Shown here one piece after another: positions 9,501 through 17,622 of a stretch of 64,000 nt of DNA; position 1 is the stretch's first letter; each line of letters begins with the position of its first letter. The translations under genes and the position numbers were made by a program. The notes beneath the pieces were generated by a model. That model ran no database searches. It was not told the DNA's origin and saw only the letters and a program-made list of their open reading frames with translations. Source of the DNA: Acetobacterium sp. GTDB lineage: Bacteria > Bacillota > Clostridia > Eubacteriales > Eubacteriaceae. The DNA is taken from assembly GCF_030652775.1 (NCBI RefSeq), contig NZ_JAUSPS010000097.1:1-64000 (forward strand), read 5' to 3'.

Positions 9501-9790
9501 TATCATCAAACAACATTATGTGAAGTATATGTATTGAGTAATTCTATTTGTGAGCTTGTTTACGTATTTGTCTGAATGTGGAAATAAGTAAGCTAATTAT
9601 TAATCCAATGAAATTTACATGGAAAAACATCCTGGATGGAACTGGGGCTTGTATAGGATCAGCATGGTCATATACTATACTATTCTGCCTAAAATTTATT
9701 GGGCATTGTGAATGGTATAAGGTGAGTTATCTTTAGCGAAACCTATGCACTCTAACTCTGTGAACACAGAGTTAGAGTGCATTTTTTTTA
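9501..9790 (+). ncRNA. Candidate small RNA or attenuated leader of the ablAB operon
   Basis: A strong promoter at 9466-9494 and a strong terminator at 9745-9790 bracket about 290 nt with no recognisable gene. A 42-codon frame (ATG 9608, stop ending 9736) exists but has no ribosome site. I cannot match the segment to lysine, c-di-AMP or other riboswitch consensus sequences. It may be an independent sRNA, or a leader whose terminator is conditionally bypassed to express ablA. The evidence is positional only. Confidence 0.4.
9745..9790 (+). terminator. Very strong terminator or attenuator before ablA
   Basis: The sequence from ATGCACTCTAACTCTGTG (9745-9762) folds on CACAGAGTTAGAGTGCAT (9764-9781), giving about 17 perfect pairs followed by a run of T. 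It sits about 100 bases before the ablA start, so it either ends an sRNA or attenuates the operon. Confidence 0.9.
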
Positions 9791-9887
9791 TAATCAATTC
9801 TGAACGAGTTGAAAATAAAATTATTCACAATCTCGCACCCCCTTCACCCTAACCAAATTTATTATGCGTATCTGAAAGGAACAAAAA

Positions 9888-11219
9888 ATGCAAGAAGCGA
9901 TCAAACTAACACAGGAACATTTGAATACCGACCAATCCTCAAATTATTTAATGAATAAATGGACCGATTGGCGCTGGCAAATTAAAAATACGATTCGAAA
10001 AGTCGACACGGTTGAGAAAATTATGGGAATTAAATTTTCTGATGAAAAGAAAAAAGAAATTAATGAAACCATTGAAAAATTTCCAATGGCAATCACGCCG
10101 TACTACTTATCTTTAGTCGACGAAGATGATTTTGAAACGGATCCAGTCTTCAAACAGTGCTTTCCAAGCATTGATGAATTACTCATCTCTCCCATTGATA
10201 TGAAAGATCCGCTTCATGAGGATAAGGATAGTCCCGTCTGTGGTATTACCCATCGATATCCAGATCGGGTACTTTTTCATGTCAGTAATGTATGCGCAAT
10301 GTATTGCCGTCATTGTACTCGGAAAAGAAAAGTTGGCGATGTTGACTCCGTTCCTTCGGATGAAATGATTACCGCAGGCATTGACTATATTAAAAACACA
10401 CCCACCGTACGGGATGTTCTTCTTTCCGGCGGCGATCCATTCCTTTTGTCCGACGAAAAGCTGGACTATATCCTCGGCCTTGTTACCGCAATTCCCCATG
10501 TTGAAGTTATTCGTATTGGCACTCGCACTCCGGTTGTTCTTCCCTATCGGATTACCGACAACCTGATAAAAATTCTCAGTAAATATGATAACCTCTGGAT
10601 CAACACCCACTACAACCATCCCCGGGAAATTACTAATACCTCAATCGCTGCACTAAAAAAACTAACCGGTGCAGGAATTCCTTTAGGCAACCAATCGGTG
10701 TTATTAAGAGATGTCAATGACTGTCCGCAAATTATGAAAAAACTGGTTCATAAATTAGTTGCAAACCGGGTCCGTCCCTATTATTTATATCAATGTGATT
10801 TATCAGAAGGGCTTGAGCATTTTAGAACCAATGTTGGTAAGGGCATTGAGATAATGGAAAATTTGCGAGGCCATACCAGCGGGTTCGCCATTCCAACTTA
10901 CGTAATCGACGCCCCTGGCGGTGGTGGCAAAATTCCAGTAATGCCAAACTATCTTATTTCCTGGTCGACCAATAAGATAATCCTGAGAAATTATGAAGGC
11001 GTTATCACCACGTATCAGATGCCAGACACCTACGAGCACACGGCCTGTGACTTAAACTGCAATAATTGCAAGCTTCAATTAAAATTAAATAGCGAGGAAA
11101 GTGACCGCAAACCCATCGGTATTTCCAAATTACTGTGCGATTATGAAGATACCATCACACTCGTTCCAGAAAATCTTGAACGCGACCAAAGAAATCAAAA
11201 TGATGAGGCCGTCGTATGA
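9888..11219 (+). CDS. ablA: L-lysine 2,3-aminomutase
   Basis: This radical-SAM, PLP-dependent cytoplasmic enzyme turns L-alpha-lysine into L-beta-lysine. At 443 residues it has the family's length. The radical-SAM cluster ligands are Cys136, Cys140 and Cys143 (CAMYCRHC), and the PLP lysine is Lys348 in APGGGGKIP. The C-terminal Cys motif ([11 protein letters not shown]) matches the zinc ligands of the clostridial enzyme. GAAAGGA precedes the ATG. The stop overlaps the acetyltransferase gene by 4 bases (ATGA), giving a translationally coupled pair. Lysine fermentation also uses this enzyme, but the coupled acetyltransferase points to synthesis of the compatible solute N-epsilon-acetyl-beta-lysine under salt stress. 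An in-line terminator 100 bases upstream may control it. Confidence 0.95.
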   Translation: MQEAIKLTQEHLNTDQSSNYLMNKWTDWRWQIKNTIRKVDTVEKIMGIKFSDEKKKEINETIEKFPMAITPYYLSLVDEDDFETDPVFKQCFPSIDELLISPIDMKDPLHEDKDSPVCGITHRYPDRVLFHVSNVCAMYCRHCTRKRKVGDVDSVPSDEMITAGIDYIKNTPTVRDVLLSGGDPFLLSDEKLDYILGLVTAIPHVEVIRIGTRTPVVLPYRITDNLIKILSKYDNLWINTHYNHPREITNTSIAALKKLTGAGIPLGNQSVLLRDVNDCPQIMKKLVHKLVANRVRPYYLYQCDLSEGLEHFRTNVGKGIEIMENLRGHTSGFAIPTYVIDAPGGGGKIPVMPNYLISWSTNKIILRNYEGVITTYQMPDTYEHTACDLNCNNCKLQLKLNSEESDRKPIGISKLLCDYEDTITLVPENLERDQRNQNDEAVV

Positions 11220-12049
11220 CAGATATCATTGAAGGCTATGGCCATAGCCTTCTTCAGCACGGAAAAAACAGCAATCGAATCTATTTAATGAAATGTGATG
11301 TTTCCGAGGTCAACCAACTTATCTCGCATATGAACCAATTAGCGCTTGATAAAAATTATTCAAAAATTGTTGTCAAGATTCCAGATTCTCTCGATTTAAT
11401 TTTTAAAGCAGATGGGTATCAAGAGGAAGCTGCGATCCCAAGCTTTTACTGCGGTAAGGAAACGTGTAAATTGCTGGGCAAGTACCTATGCCCTAAAAGA
11501 AAAAGCCTTACTAACGACATGGAATTAAAAGAAATTCTTTATGATGCAATTGAAAAACAAACAAACACGATCACTAAAACCCTTCCCGGAGAATTTAAAA
11601 TCAGACAATTACTAGAATCGGATATACCCGAACTCGCACAAATATACAGCACGGTTTTTAAAAGCTATCCCTTTCCAATTTTTAAGGCAGACTATCTACT
11701 TGAAACCATGTCAGAACATGTTCTGTACTTTGGAGTATTTCACCATAATCATTTGGTCGCCGCTTCTTCCAGCGAAACTGATCCGGATAATTTAAATTCA
11801 GAGATGACTGATTTTGCGGTACTCCCAGCGTATCGTGGTCAACAGTTGGCTCTTCACCTCCTCCATGAAATGGAAAAAACTATGATTTATGCTGGCTATC
11901 ATCTGCTCTATACTATTGCCAGAGCGTCTTCACATGGAATGAATACAACCTTCGCCAGAGCGAATTATCGATATGGCGGCACACTTAACAACAATACCCA
12001 GATTTCCGGATCAATCGAATCCATGAATATCTGGTATAAAGAAATATAA
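11216..12049 (+). CDS. ablB: Beta-lysine N6-acetyltransferase
   Basis: This 277-residue GNAT-fold enzyme acetylates L-beta-lysine to the osmolyte N-epsilon-acetyl-beta-lysine using acetyl-CoA. The N-terminal half is specific to the AblB family. The GNAT core lies at about 125-240, with the acetyl-CoA loop at [18 protein letters not shown]. The start codon overlaps the ablA stop, so the two are made in step. The pairing is known from methanogens and from several anaerobic bacteria including acetogens. No transporter gene follows; the next segment is a dead insertion sequence. Confidence 0.93.
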   Translation: MTDIIEGYGHSLLQHGKNSNRIYLMKCDVSEVNQLISHMNQLALDKNYSKIVVKIPDSLDLIFKADGYQEEAAIPSFYCGKETCKLLGKYLCPKRKSLTNDMELKEILYDAIEKQTNTITKTLPGEFKIRQLLESDIPELAQIYSTVFKSYPFPIFKADYLLETMSEHVLYFGVFHHNHLVAASSSETDPDNLNSEMTDFAVLPAYRGQQLALHLLHEMEKTMIYAGYHLLYTIARASSHGMNTTFARANYRYGGTLNNNTQISGSIESMNIWYKEI

Positions 12050-12142
12050 GTAGCTAAATGATTTACCAGCGGCGCAATCTTTTAACGCTGTTGCAGAATA
12101 AGTTGTGCTTAATCCGCCGCCATTATATAATAGTAGCAATCA

Positions 12143-13483
12143 ATTAGGTAATTGCAAAATGAAAAAGATTTGAAGCTCAGAAAATTCGGCGGTAAAAACC
12201 AGACAGAATTCATGAAGTCGGACGGGAAACGGAACAACAAAGCAATGAATGTGTTGAAGAAGATTAAAAAAGAGCGCAAAAATAAAAGCTGGGCAAAGAA
12301 GATAAAAAGTCCAACTAGGCAACGAGTGGTTTAAGACTGCGTAAGTACTGATGCTGATGAATCGTATCGGAAAGAATTGCCGTGATCAGCTGGGTAATTC
12401 CAGCCAACAGCAAATCGGCGTGAAGTGTCTTGGCATTCTGAGTTTTACGGTTGGCAAGACAGAAACCGTCTTTAAAATGGTTGATGTATTGTTCAACAAC
12501 GCCCCGGATTTTATAGATCCGAACCCATTCAAGTTTCCCACGAAGGGTACCGGGGTAAACCCGGAGATTTTTTCAGGATAGATGAAAACATCCGACCACA
12601 CGAAGACGGAGTACAGGGATTTTTGCAGAAACACTGACGTTTGGCTTTCCCGGTTTGCTGTTTGATCCATTTTGTTTTGGGACAGGTGAATTTAAACCGG
12701 ATCAGGCTGTTCTTTCGTTTGGCCCGCCCTTCGAATTTCATGGGAAGTGAAGGATCGTTTGGACAGCAGGGAATCCCATCTGCATTAACCGGACAATCCG
12801 GATAGGAAAGGCTGCCACGCTGATTCAATGGAATAAAAGCTTTTTCAAATTTCAGTTCCCCAAGAAGAGACTGATAAATCGCTGAACTATCAAACGCAGC
12901 ATCGCTAATGAAAAGTTTGGGGATAATCAGCGGGTGCTTTTTAAAGAAATCTGTAAGAGCCGGTCAACAAAACGATGAAAGAGCGATTGTAAGTCCAGTA
13001 GGTATTTTTTTTGAAACGGGTCAGTTGTGATGCATGGGGAACCCGGTTAAAACTGCAGAAATCCCTGAGTTCTCTGGAAAACTTGAGAGAAGTAATCAGA
13101 AGTGTATCCGTGGGGATGGAAAAAATCCGCTGCAGGATCAGCGCCCAGAGAATCGAATAAAGTTCAAAATCCCGATATCGGCCATGAGCACAATAGTAAT
13201 GCTGATAAAAAGAATGCCGAATCAACGCATGAAGATTCAGATTCTCTTCCAGTAGTGAAAGAAAGTGATGTTTGTCACTCTCAAAAAAATGAGTGCAATA
13301 AGAATAAATTTCAGCCAACGAAAGCTGTTTTTGTGATAAAATAGTCATAATATAACTCCTTTCAGGTTGATAGATTTGTTTTTAAGCAACTCAATTTTAT
13401 CACAATCTGGTGAGGAGTTATATTTTTTTATGTCAAAAATATCCTGTAATTATGCGGGATTTGGCGTTTTGCAAACGCCTATT
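12143..13483 (-). mobile_element. Degenerate insertion sequence
   Basis: A frameshifted transposase is flanked by imperfect inverted repeats. The left end begins at 12143 (TTAGGTAATTGCAAAATG) and the right end, read on the other strand from 13483, begins ATAGGCGTTTGCAAAACG; 14 of 19 aligned positions agree. I see no clear target duplication. The right boundary lies 27 bases before the next gene's GTG, so the insertion sits in or near its promoter. Family unclear, IS1182/ISNCY-like by general look. Confidence 0.6.
12315..13348 (-). pseudogene. DDE-type transposase pseudogene
   Basis: Transposase homology runs over the whole span but in at least three frames. The start (MTILSQKQLSLAEIY) has AAAGGAG before it and reads well to about residue 114. 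There a run of eight T near 13005 shifts the frame, and the phase changes again near 12700 and 12590. The last frame carries VRIYKIRGVVEQYINHFKDG and ends LKPLVA at 12315. Zinc-like Cys spacing (CPKTKW, CKNPC) sits in the middle. It cannot make an active enzyme. A short hairpin (TATAACTCCT and AGGAGTTATA) lies just upstream of the start and could have sequestered the ribosome site. Confidence 0.85.
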
Positions 13484-13509
13484 AACAACTAGTAAAGTGG
13501 AGGTATCCC

Positions 13510-14499
13510 GTGACAAAGGTTCTAATTCTAACATCGACGAAACGCATGGAAAAATTTTCTGATTTATCTGGCATCCCTACCGACTGGCAATTTATTTTTG
13601 GTGAGGACTTTAATACCGATGAGGCGGTACTCCAAACTGCCGGCGATGCTGATTTTATTTTTGCGGATGCCGTCCGAGAAGTCAGCAAAACCCTGATTAA
13701 CAACATGCCCAATCTCAAACTCATCCATTCTGAAGGTGTGGGGTATAATAAAATTGATATTCAGGCCGCCAAAGAAAAAAAAATCTACGTCTGCAACAAC
13801 ACCGCCGCCAACTCTGCTGCGGTAGCGGAGCAAACCATCCTGCTGATGCTGAGTCTTCAGCGACGGCTCCTGGAAGGGGATCAGATGGTGCGTAGTGGTC
13901 AGCAGATCCAGGCCAAAGGTTCGTTTATTATGGATGGTATTCCGGAACTGGGTTCCAGTCATGTGGGGCTGGTTGGCATGGGTTCCATTGCCCTTGAGAC
14001 CGCTAAGCGTTTGAAGCCATTTGGTACGCAGCTCAGTTATTTTAACCGTTCCCGAAAAAGTGCGGTTGAGCACGAATTGGGTCTTAGCTATCTGCCGCTG
14101 GAAGAGCTCTGCATGCAATGTGATATCATCAGCCTTCATTTACCGGTAACCCCGGAAACCACCGGCCTGATCAATGCGAAACTACTGTCACTGATGAAAC
14201 CGTCTGCCCTGCTGATCAATACTGCCCGTGGCGAGCTGGTTGTTCAGGAAGATCTGGTCACCGCATTATCAACCGGACAAATAGCAGGGGCTGGTCTTGA
14301 CACCCTGTACCCGGAACCGGTTATGTCAGATAATCCGCTGCTTAATCTACCGGAAAGCTGTCATTACAAACTGCTTTTCAGCCCCCATATTGGTGGAACC
14401 ACCAAGCCGGCTTTTGAAAAAATGCATAAAACGGTCTGGGCAAACATTCTGGCGGTTTCAAAAGGAGTAGACCCGATAAATATTGTTAATGGTTTATAA
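13510..14499 (+). CDS. D-isomer-specific 2-hydroxyacid dehydrogenase
   Basis: This NAD(P)-dependent cytoplasmic oxidoreductase interconverts a 2-hydroxyacid and a 2-oxoacid (glyoxylate/hydroxypyruvate-reductase or phosphoglycerate-dehydrogenase type). The GTG start at 13510 is supported by GGAGG. The dinucleotide loop is GLVGMGSIALETAKRL. The catalytic Arg is in NTARGEL, Glu in DTLYPEP and His in SPHIGGTT. At 329 residues it is the short form without an ACT regulatory domain, so it is less likely to be the biosynthetic SerA. It is single, followed by a terminator, and preceded at once by the IS remnant. Substrate cannot be named. Confidence 0.9.
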   Translation: MTKVLILTSTKRMEKFSDLSGIPTDWQFIFGEDFNTDEAVLQTAGDADFIFADAVREVSKTLINNMPNLKLIHSEGVGYNKIDIQAAKEKKIYVCNNTAANSAAVAEQTILLMLSLQRRLLEGDQMVRSGQQIQAKGSFIMDGIPELGSSHVGLVGMGSIALETAKRLKPFGTQLSYFNRSRKSAVEHELGLSYLPLEELCMQCDIISLHLPVTPETTGLINAKLLSLMKPSALLINTARGELVVQEDLVTALSTGQIAGAGLDTLYPEPVMSDNPLLNLPESCHYKLLFSPHIGGTTKPAFEKMHKTVWANILAVSKGVDPINIVNGL

Positions 14500-14515
14500 T
14501 TCATCAGAAAATAAG

Positions 14516-14553
14516 CAGGTCACCAGCTAAATGCTGGTGGCCTGTTCATTTGT
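14516..14553 (+). terminator. Terminator after the hydroxyacid dehydrogenase
   Basis: CAGGTCACCAGC pairs with GCTGGTGGCCTG (one G-T pair) around TAAAT, followed by a weak T-rich tail. Confidence 0.75.
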
Positions 14554-14703
14554 AACTCATTCAATATTTAGCGAAACCTACTGTCGCAAATTTAAGGTAA
14601 CCCATCGATACCATAAATGTGTTGTACATCATTTCTATCCATTATATAATGAAATCACCCAAAATTAGCGACTTAAATTAATTTACATGGAGGAACATCT
14701 ATC

Positions 14704-15369
14704 ATGGATATAAAGTACCCTGTTAACGAAACTGCTCCCGACGTTCAAATTATGAAAGCCAGTCCAGAGGCCTATGAAAAAGCCGCCCAGGCGATCCGAG
14801 CTGGTCAGATTGTTGTGATGCCAACCCTAACTATCTATGTGCTGGTCTGTGATGCCTTTAATGCTTCCGCACTGCAACGATTAAGAGAAATCCGTCATAG
14901 CCCAGCTGATAAACCAATTACGATCGTTATGGATAAATCCAAAATACCGGAATATGCGGTAATTGATGCACGTCAACAACAGATTATCGATATTTTTTCA
15001 CCTTCCCCGGTTAGTATGTATGTTCAAAAAAAAGAAAAGACGCCACTTGACGCCGCCACTGCTTCTTCTGATGCTATTGTGGTTTATTTTCAAGATAGCC
15101 CCATTCGCGATCTTTACGAATGCTGCGGGACAATTCTTGCAATTAGTTCTTCCAATACAAAAGCTTTACTTGCCGCCAAAACCATTGCAGAATCGATTGC
15201 TTATTTTGGTAAAGATGTTGATTTGTACATTGACGGTGGGCCTGCTAAGGGCGACAATGCCAGCCCCCATATTGATATCCGGACATGCCCAGTTGAATCC
15301 CGACGGGAGGCGACGCATTTTCCTTTTGAAAAAATCAAGGCCATTCTGTCGGAGCATGGTTTAGTGTAA
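14704..15369 (+). CDS. Divergent Sua5/YciO/YrdC-family protein
   Basis: A stand-alone YrdC-fold protein of 221 residues. The family includes TsaC/Sua5, which makes threonylcarbamoyl-AMP for the t6A modification of tRNA. The fold is recognisable from IRAGQIVVMPT near 32-42 to the SxN region (ISSSNTKALLA). However, the usual PTDTxYGL nucleotide loop reads PTLTIYVL, and the K-x-R motif near KGR is replaced by RHSPADKP. These changes remove residues normally needed for ATP and bicarbonate handling, so it is probably a paralogue with another job (YciO-like) and not the cell's TsaC. GGAGG precedes the ATG. No operon partner is seen. Confidence 0.7.
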   Translation: MDIKYPVNETAPDVQIMKASPEAYEKAAQAIRAGQIVVMPTLTIYVLVCDAFNASALQRLREIRHSPADKPITIVMDKSKIPEYAVIDARQQQIIDIFSPSPVSMYVQKKEKTPLDAATASSDAIVVYFQDSPIRDLYECCGTILAISSSNTKALLAAKTIAESIAYFGKDVDLYIDGGPAKGDNASPHIDIRTCPVESRREATHFPFEKIKAILSEHGLV

Positions 15370-15451
15370 ATCCTAACAAAAATGAAAGCGGATCCGCCGA
15401 TTGAAAGTTCTTTTATAAAGACAAGTGTAACTTTAACTAAAAATATCTTTA

Positions 15452-15850
15452 CTATTCTTGTCGCAGTGCATTCTCAACGGCTTTTTTTATCACCTGACTT
15501 GAATTCGTCGCGCCTGAAACAGTATCCACATCTATTTTTTGTTCCTTAATAATGGTGTCGGTAATCACCTCCGCCGCAGAGCCTCGTTCGTTCTGATGCT
15601 CAATCAGGTTGATGGTCTTAATTGCTCCATTAGCGACACCAACTTCAACATTTGCGGAGATATATCCGACATCGAATGTACCATCATAAACACCATCAGG
15701 GATTTGCGATAGATCGATGTTAGCAATCGTAATGCTGGCAACCGCTTTTTTATAGTTGTTTACATCACTGAGGTAACAGGCACCAAAAAAGATTCCGATC
15801 ACCAGAATCGTAATAATTAGTGGTAATACAATCGTTTTAGTTTTAAACAT
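15452..15850 (-). CDS. Membrane-anchored FMN-binding-domain protein
   Basis: A small (132-residue) exported or membrane-anchored flavoprotein. One N-terminal hydrophobic segment (about 8-27) is followed by an FMN-binding domain. The motif VSGATNSS near the C-terminus matches the S-G-A-T sequence in which the flavin transferase ApbE links FMN to Thr; such domains occur in Rnf and Nqr subunits. AAGGAG precedes the ATG, which overlaps the upstream TetR gene by 8 bases, so the two are co-transcribed. It probably carries electrons at the outer membrane face. The TetR partner suggests inducible expression; partner and donor are unknown. Confidence 0.85.
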   Translation of the reverse strand: MFKTKTIVLPLIITILVIGIFFGACYLSDVNNYKKAVASITIANIDLSQIPDGVYDGTFDVGYISANVEVGVANGAIKTINLIEHQNERGSAAEVITDTIIKEQKIDVDTVSGATNSSQVIKKAVENALRQE

Positions 15851-16487
15851 TTTGTTTCTCCTTCAGAATCGAATTAAGCAGGGTATCAAAGCTGTATTTC
15901 AAAAAATCTTTTTTTGTTGTATCCATAGCCTGTTCAATGTATTGCTGTTTTTTCCAAGCCATCAGAATGATCCCCGATAAACTAGCCCAGAATATAAACA
16001 CAGTCTCCGGGATTTTAATATCTGAACGAAAAACGCCCTGTTTAATCCCATCCAAAAAGAATGTCCCGATCAGTTCATTGATTTGCTCGCCCAATTCAAA
16101 TATTTCTCGAAAAACCGGCGGCGTATCTTCGTTGTTAACATCCACATTGATTTCTTGAAGTACCGTTTGAAAATACAAAGGATAGTCATCACAATAGGCG
16201 GTAAGTTCATTACAAATTACATAATACCTTGCAAATAGGTCTTTCCCTGGTTGGGTTGCTGTCTGAATGCGATCATAAAGCATTTTCATGCTTTTCAATA
16301 TAATGCAATTGACAATTTCTTCTTTATTTCTAAAATACACATATAAGGTTGCCTTACTGTATTCGGCTTCCCTTGCGATGTCATTCATCGTCGTATTCTC
16401 GACGCCATTTTTTTCAAAGAGTGTTTCCGCAATTGTTATAATACTGTCTCTATGAAAATCAGTTAATTCTTTTTTTCGCCGCCCCAT
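15843..16487 (-). CDS. TetR-family transcriptional regulator
   Basis: A 214-residue DNA-binding repressor. The ATG at 16487 (MGRRKKELTDF) follows GAGGG; two further in-frame ATGs upstream lack good sites. The helix-turn-helix spans about 25-50 (MNDIAREAEYSKATLYVYF), the family's best conserved part; the rest is a helical ligand-binding domain. The gene runs into the FMN-binding protein with an 8-base overlap, so it probably regulates itself and that gene. The inducer cannot be read from sequence. Confidence 0.92.
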   Translation of the reverse strand: MGRRKKELTDFHRDSIITIAETLFEKNGVENTTMNDIAREAEYSKATLYVYFRNKEEIVNCIILKSMKMLYDRIQTATQPGKDLFARYYVICNELTAYCDDYPLYFQTVLQEINVDVNNEDTPPVFREIFELGEQINELIGTFFLDGIKQGVFRSDIKIPETVFIFWASLSGIILMAWKKQQYIEQAMDTTKKDFLKYSFDTLLNSILKEKQNV

Positions 16488-16575
16488 ATTAAACCCTCGT
16501 TTCATTAATTGTACTCTGGGTTTAATTATACCTACTCGCCTGTCATTAATCAAGCTGTTTATAAAAAATAACATC

Positions 16576-16601
16576 AAAAAAAATCCCCAGATTATCTGGG
16601 G
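16576..16601 (-). terminator. Terminator after the flavoprotein gene (minus strand)
   Basis: CCCCAGA (16585-16591) and TCTGGGG (16595-16601) form a 7-pair stem with a 3-nt loop. The minus-strand tail is a run of T. It separates the flavoprotein gene from the TetR gene. Confidence 0.85.
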
Positions 16602-16620
16602 ATGATCGTTCTAATAATAA

Positions 16621-17382
16621 TTATTTAAATTTGACTTGCTTTTTCATGGTCGCCACCCCGATATTGGCGATGATCCCCGCCACTCCGTTTTTAATGGGAT
16701 TCACTCGGGTCGGATAAAAATAATCGGTTTTGGTGCGATAATATTCGTAATCCGCCGGCAGGTTCTGCTCAGAAAGACTGGCCATTTTTTTGAAAATCCG
16801 GAACCAGATCAGGTTACCCAACGATGGTGACGCCAGCTTTTTGTTTTGCATGGAATGATAGAGACGACCAGCGGCTTTTTCGATGTCTTTCTGAACCCGT
16901 TGCTCGTAGTCCTCGGTGGCATCCCATGGGGTTGCTGTTATTTTTAATTCGCAAACCTTATTACTGCCTCCTAAGGTCATTCCTAGTGATGAATTAACTT
17001 TGGATAAGCCCGAACCACCATTTGCTACCAGCATCAGTGATTGATTAAAAAACTTAGGTCGATGCAGGCTGTGGGCAAAGCGATCAATAAAGTTTTTCAT
17101 CAACGCACTGACATTCATCGCATAGCCTGGAGTACTGAGAATGACGCCGTCGGCACTTAATATTTCTGCTTCAATGCTGTTTTTATCATCCTTTAGTGGA
17201 CATAACTGCTCCCCTTTTCCAATGCAGGCAAAACAACCCTGACAGAGTTTCAAATTTACGTCCTTCAAAAAAATGTATGAAAATTCAACCTCAGCCAAAC
17301 GAGAGAGCTCAACCTCAATCTTCTGTACGATCTCAAAGCCCTTCCCTTTGTGGGGACTTCCCATAATTGCAATTACTTTCAT
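16621..17382 (-). CDS. NADPH-dependent FMN reductase-like / iron-sulfur flavoprotein-type protein
   Basis: A 253-residue cytoplasmic flavodoxin-fold oxidoreductase. The phosphate loop for FMN is GSPHKGKG at the N-terminus, and STPGYAMNVSALMKNFIDRF is the second flavin-binding stretch. Cys in CQGCFACIGKGEQLCPLKDD (about 48-66) resembles the compact cluster motif of archaeal and clostridial iron-sulfur flavoproteins, so a 4Fe-4S cluster is possible. The C-terminal third, with a short hydrophobic end, is an extension typical of clostridial members. It is monocistronic, transcribed towards the TetR/FMN pair but separated by a terminator. The substrate is unknown. Confidence 0.82.
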   Translation of the reverse strand: MKVIAIMGSPHKGKGFEIVQKIEVELSRLAEVEFSYIFLKDVNLKLCQGCFACIGKGEQLCPLKDDKNSIEAEILSADGVILSTPGYAMNVSALMKNFIDRFAHSLHRPKFFNQSLMLVANGGSGLSKVNSSLGMTLGGSNKVCELKITATPWDATEDYEQRVQKDIEKAAGRLYHSMQNKKLASPSLGNLIWFRIFKKMASLSEQNLPADYEYYRTKTDYFYPTRVNPIKNGVAGIIANIGVATMKKQVKFK

Positions 17383-17468
17383 ACTAACCTCACTTTACTT
17401 TACTTTATAATTTCCAATTTCATTGCTTATTTCTACCAAATTGTCAATCTGCACCCTGACCTTTTTTC

Positions 17469-17497
17469 TTGTTTTACGATGTTTATCATGATACAAT
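17469..17497 (+). promoter_or_regulatory. Promoter of the GDPD gene
   Basis: TTGTTT (17469-17474), 17 bases, TACAAT (17492-17497), placed about 125 bases before the ATG at 17623. Confidence 0.55.
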
Positions 17498-17622
17498 CAC
17501 AAAAAACATAGCTACGATACAGCTGGCCGAAAGTCACTTAGTTTTAAAAGCGCCGACGACAGTTGAAAAGTTCACTAGTTTCGCCAAAAACCAATTATTT
17601 ACACGAGAAAGGACTGATCACA

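Noticed and set aside
9608-9736. 42-codon open frame in the ablAB leader
   Set aside because: No ribosome site before the ATG and no recognisable features; it is mentioned only within the leader entry.
9732-9745. 14-base identity TTTAGCGAAACCTA with 14567-14580
   Set aside because: In 64 kb several chance 14-base matches are expected, and the contexts share nothing else.
12152-12334. 60-codon basic open frame on the plus strand
   Set aside because: It lies over the end of the dead insertion sequence and reads as low-complexity Lys-rich peptide; no family and no clear site.
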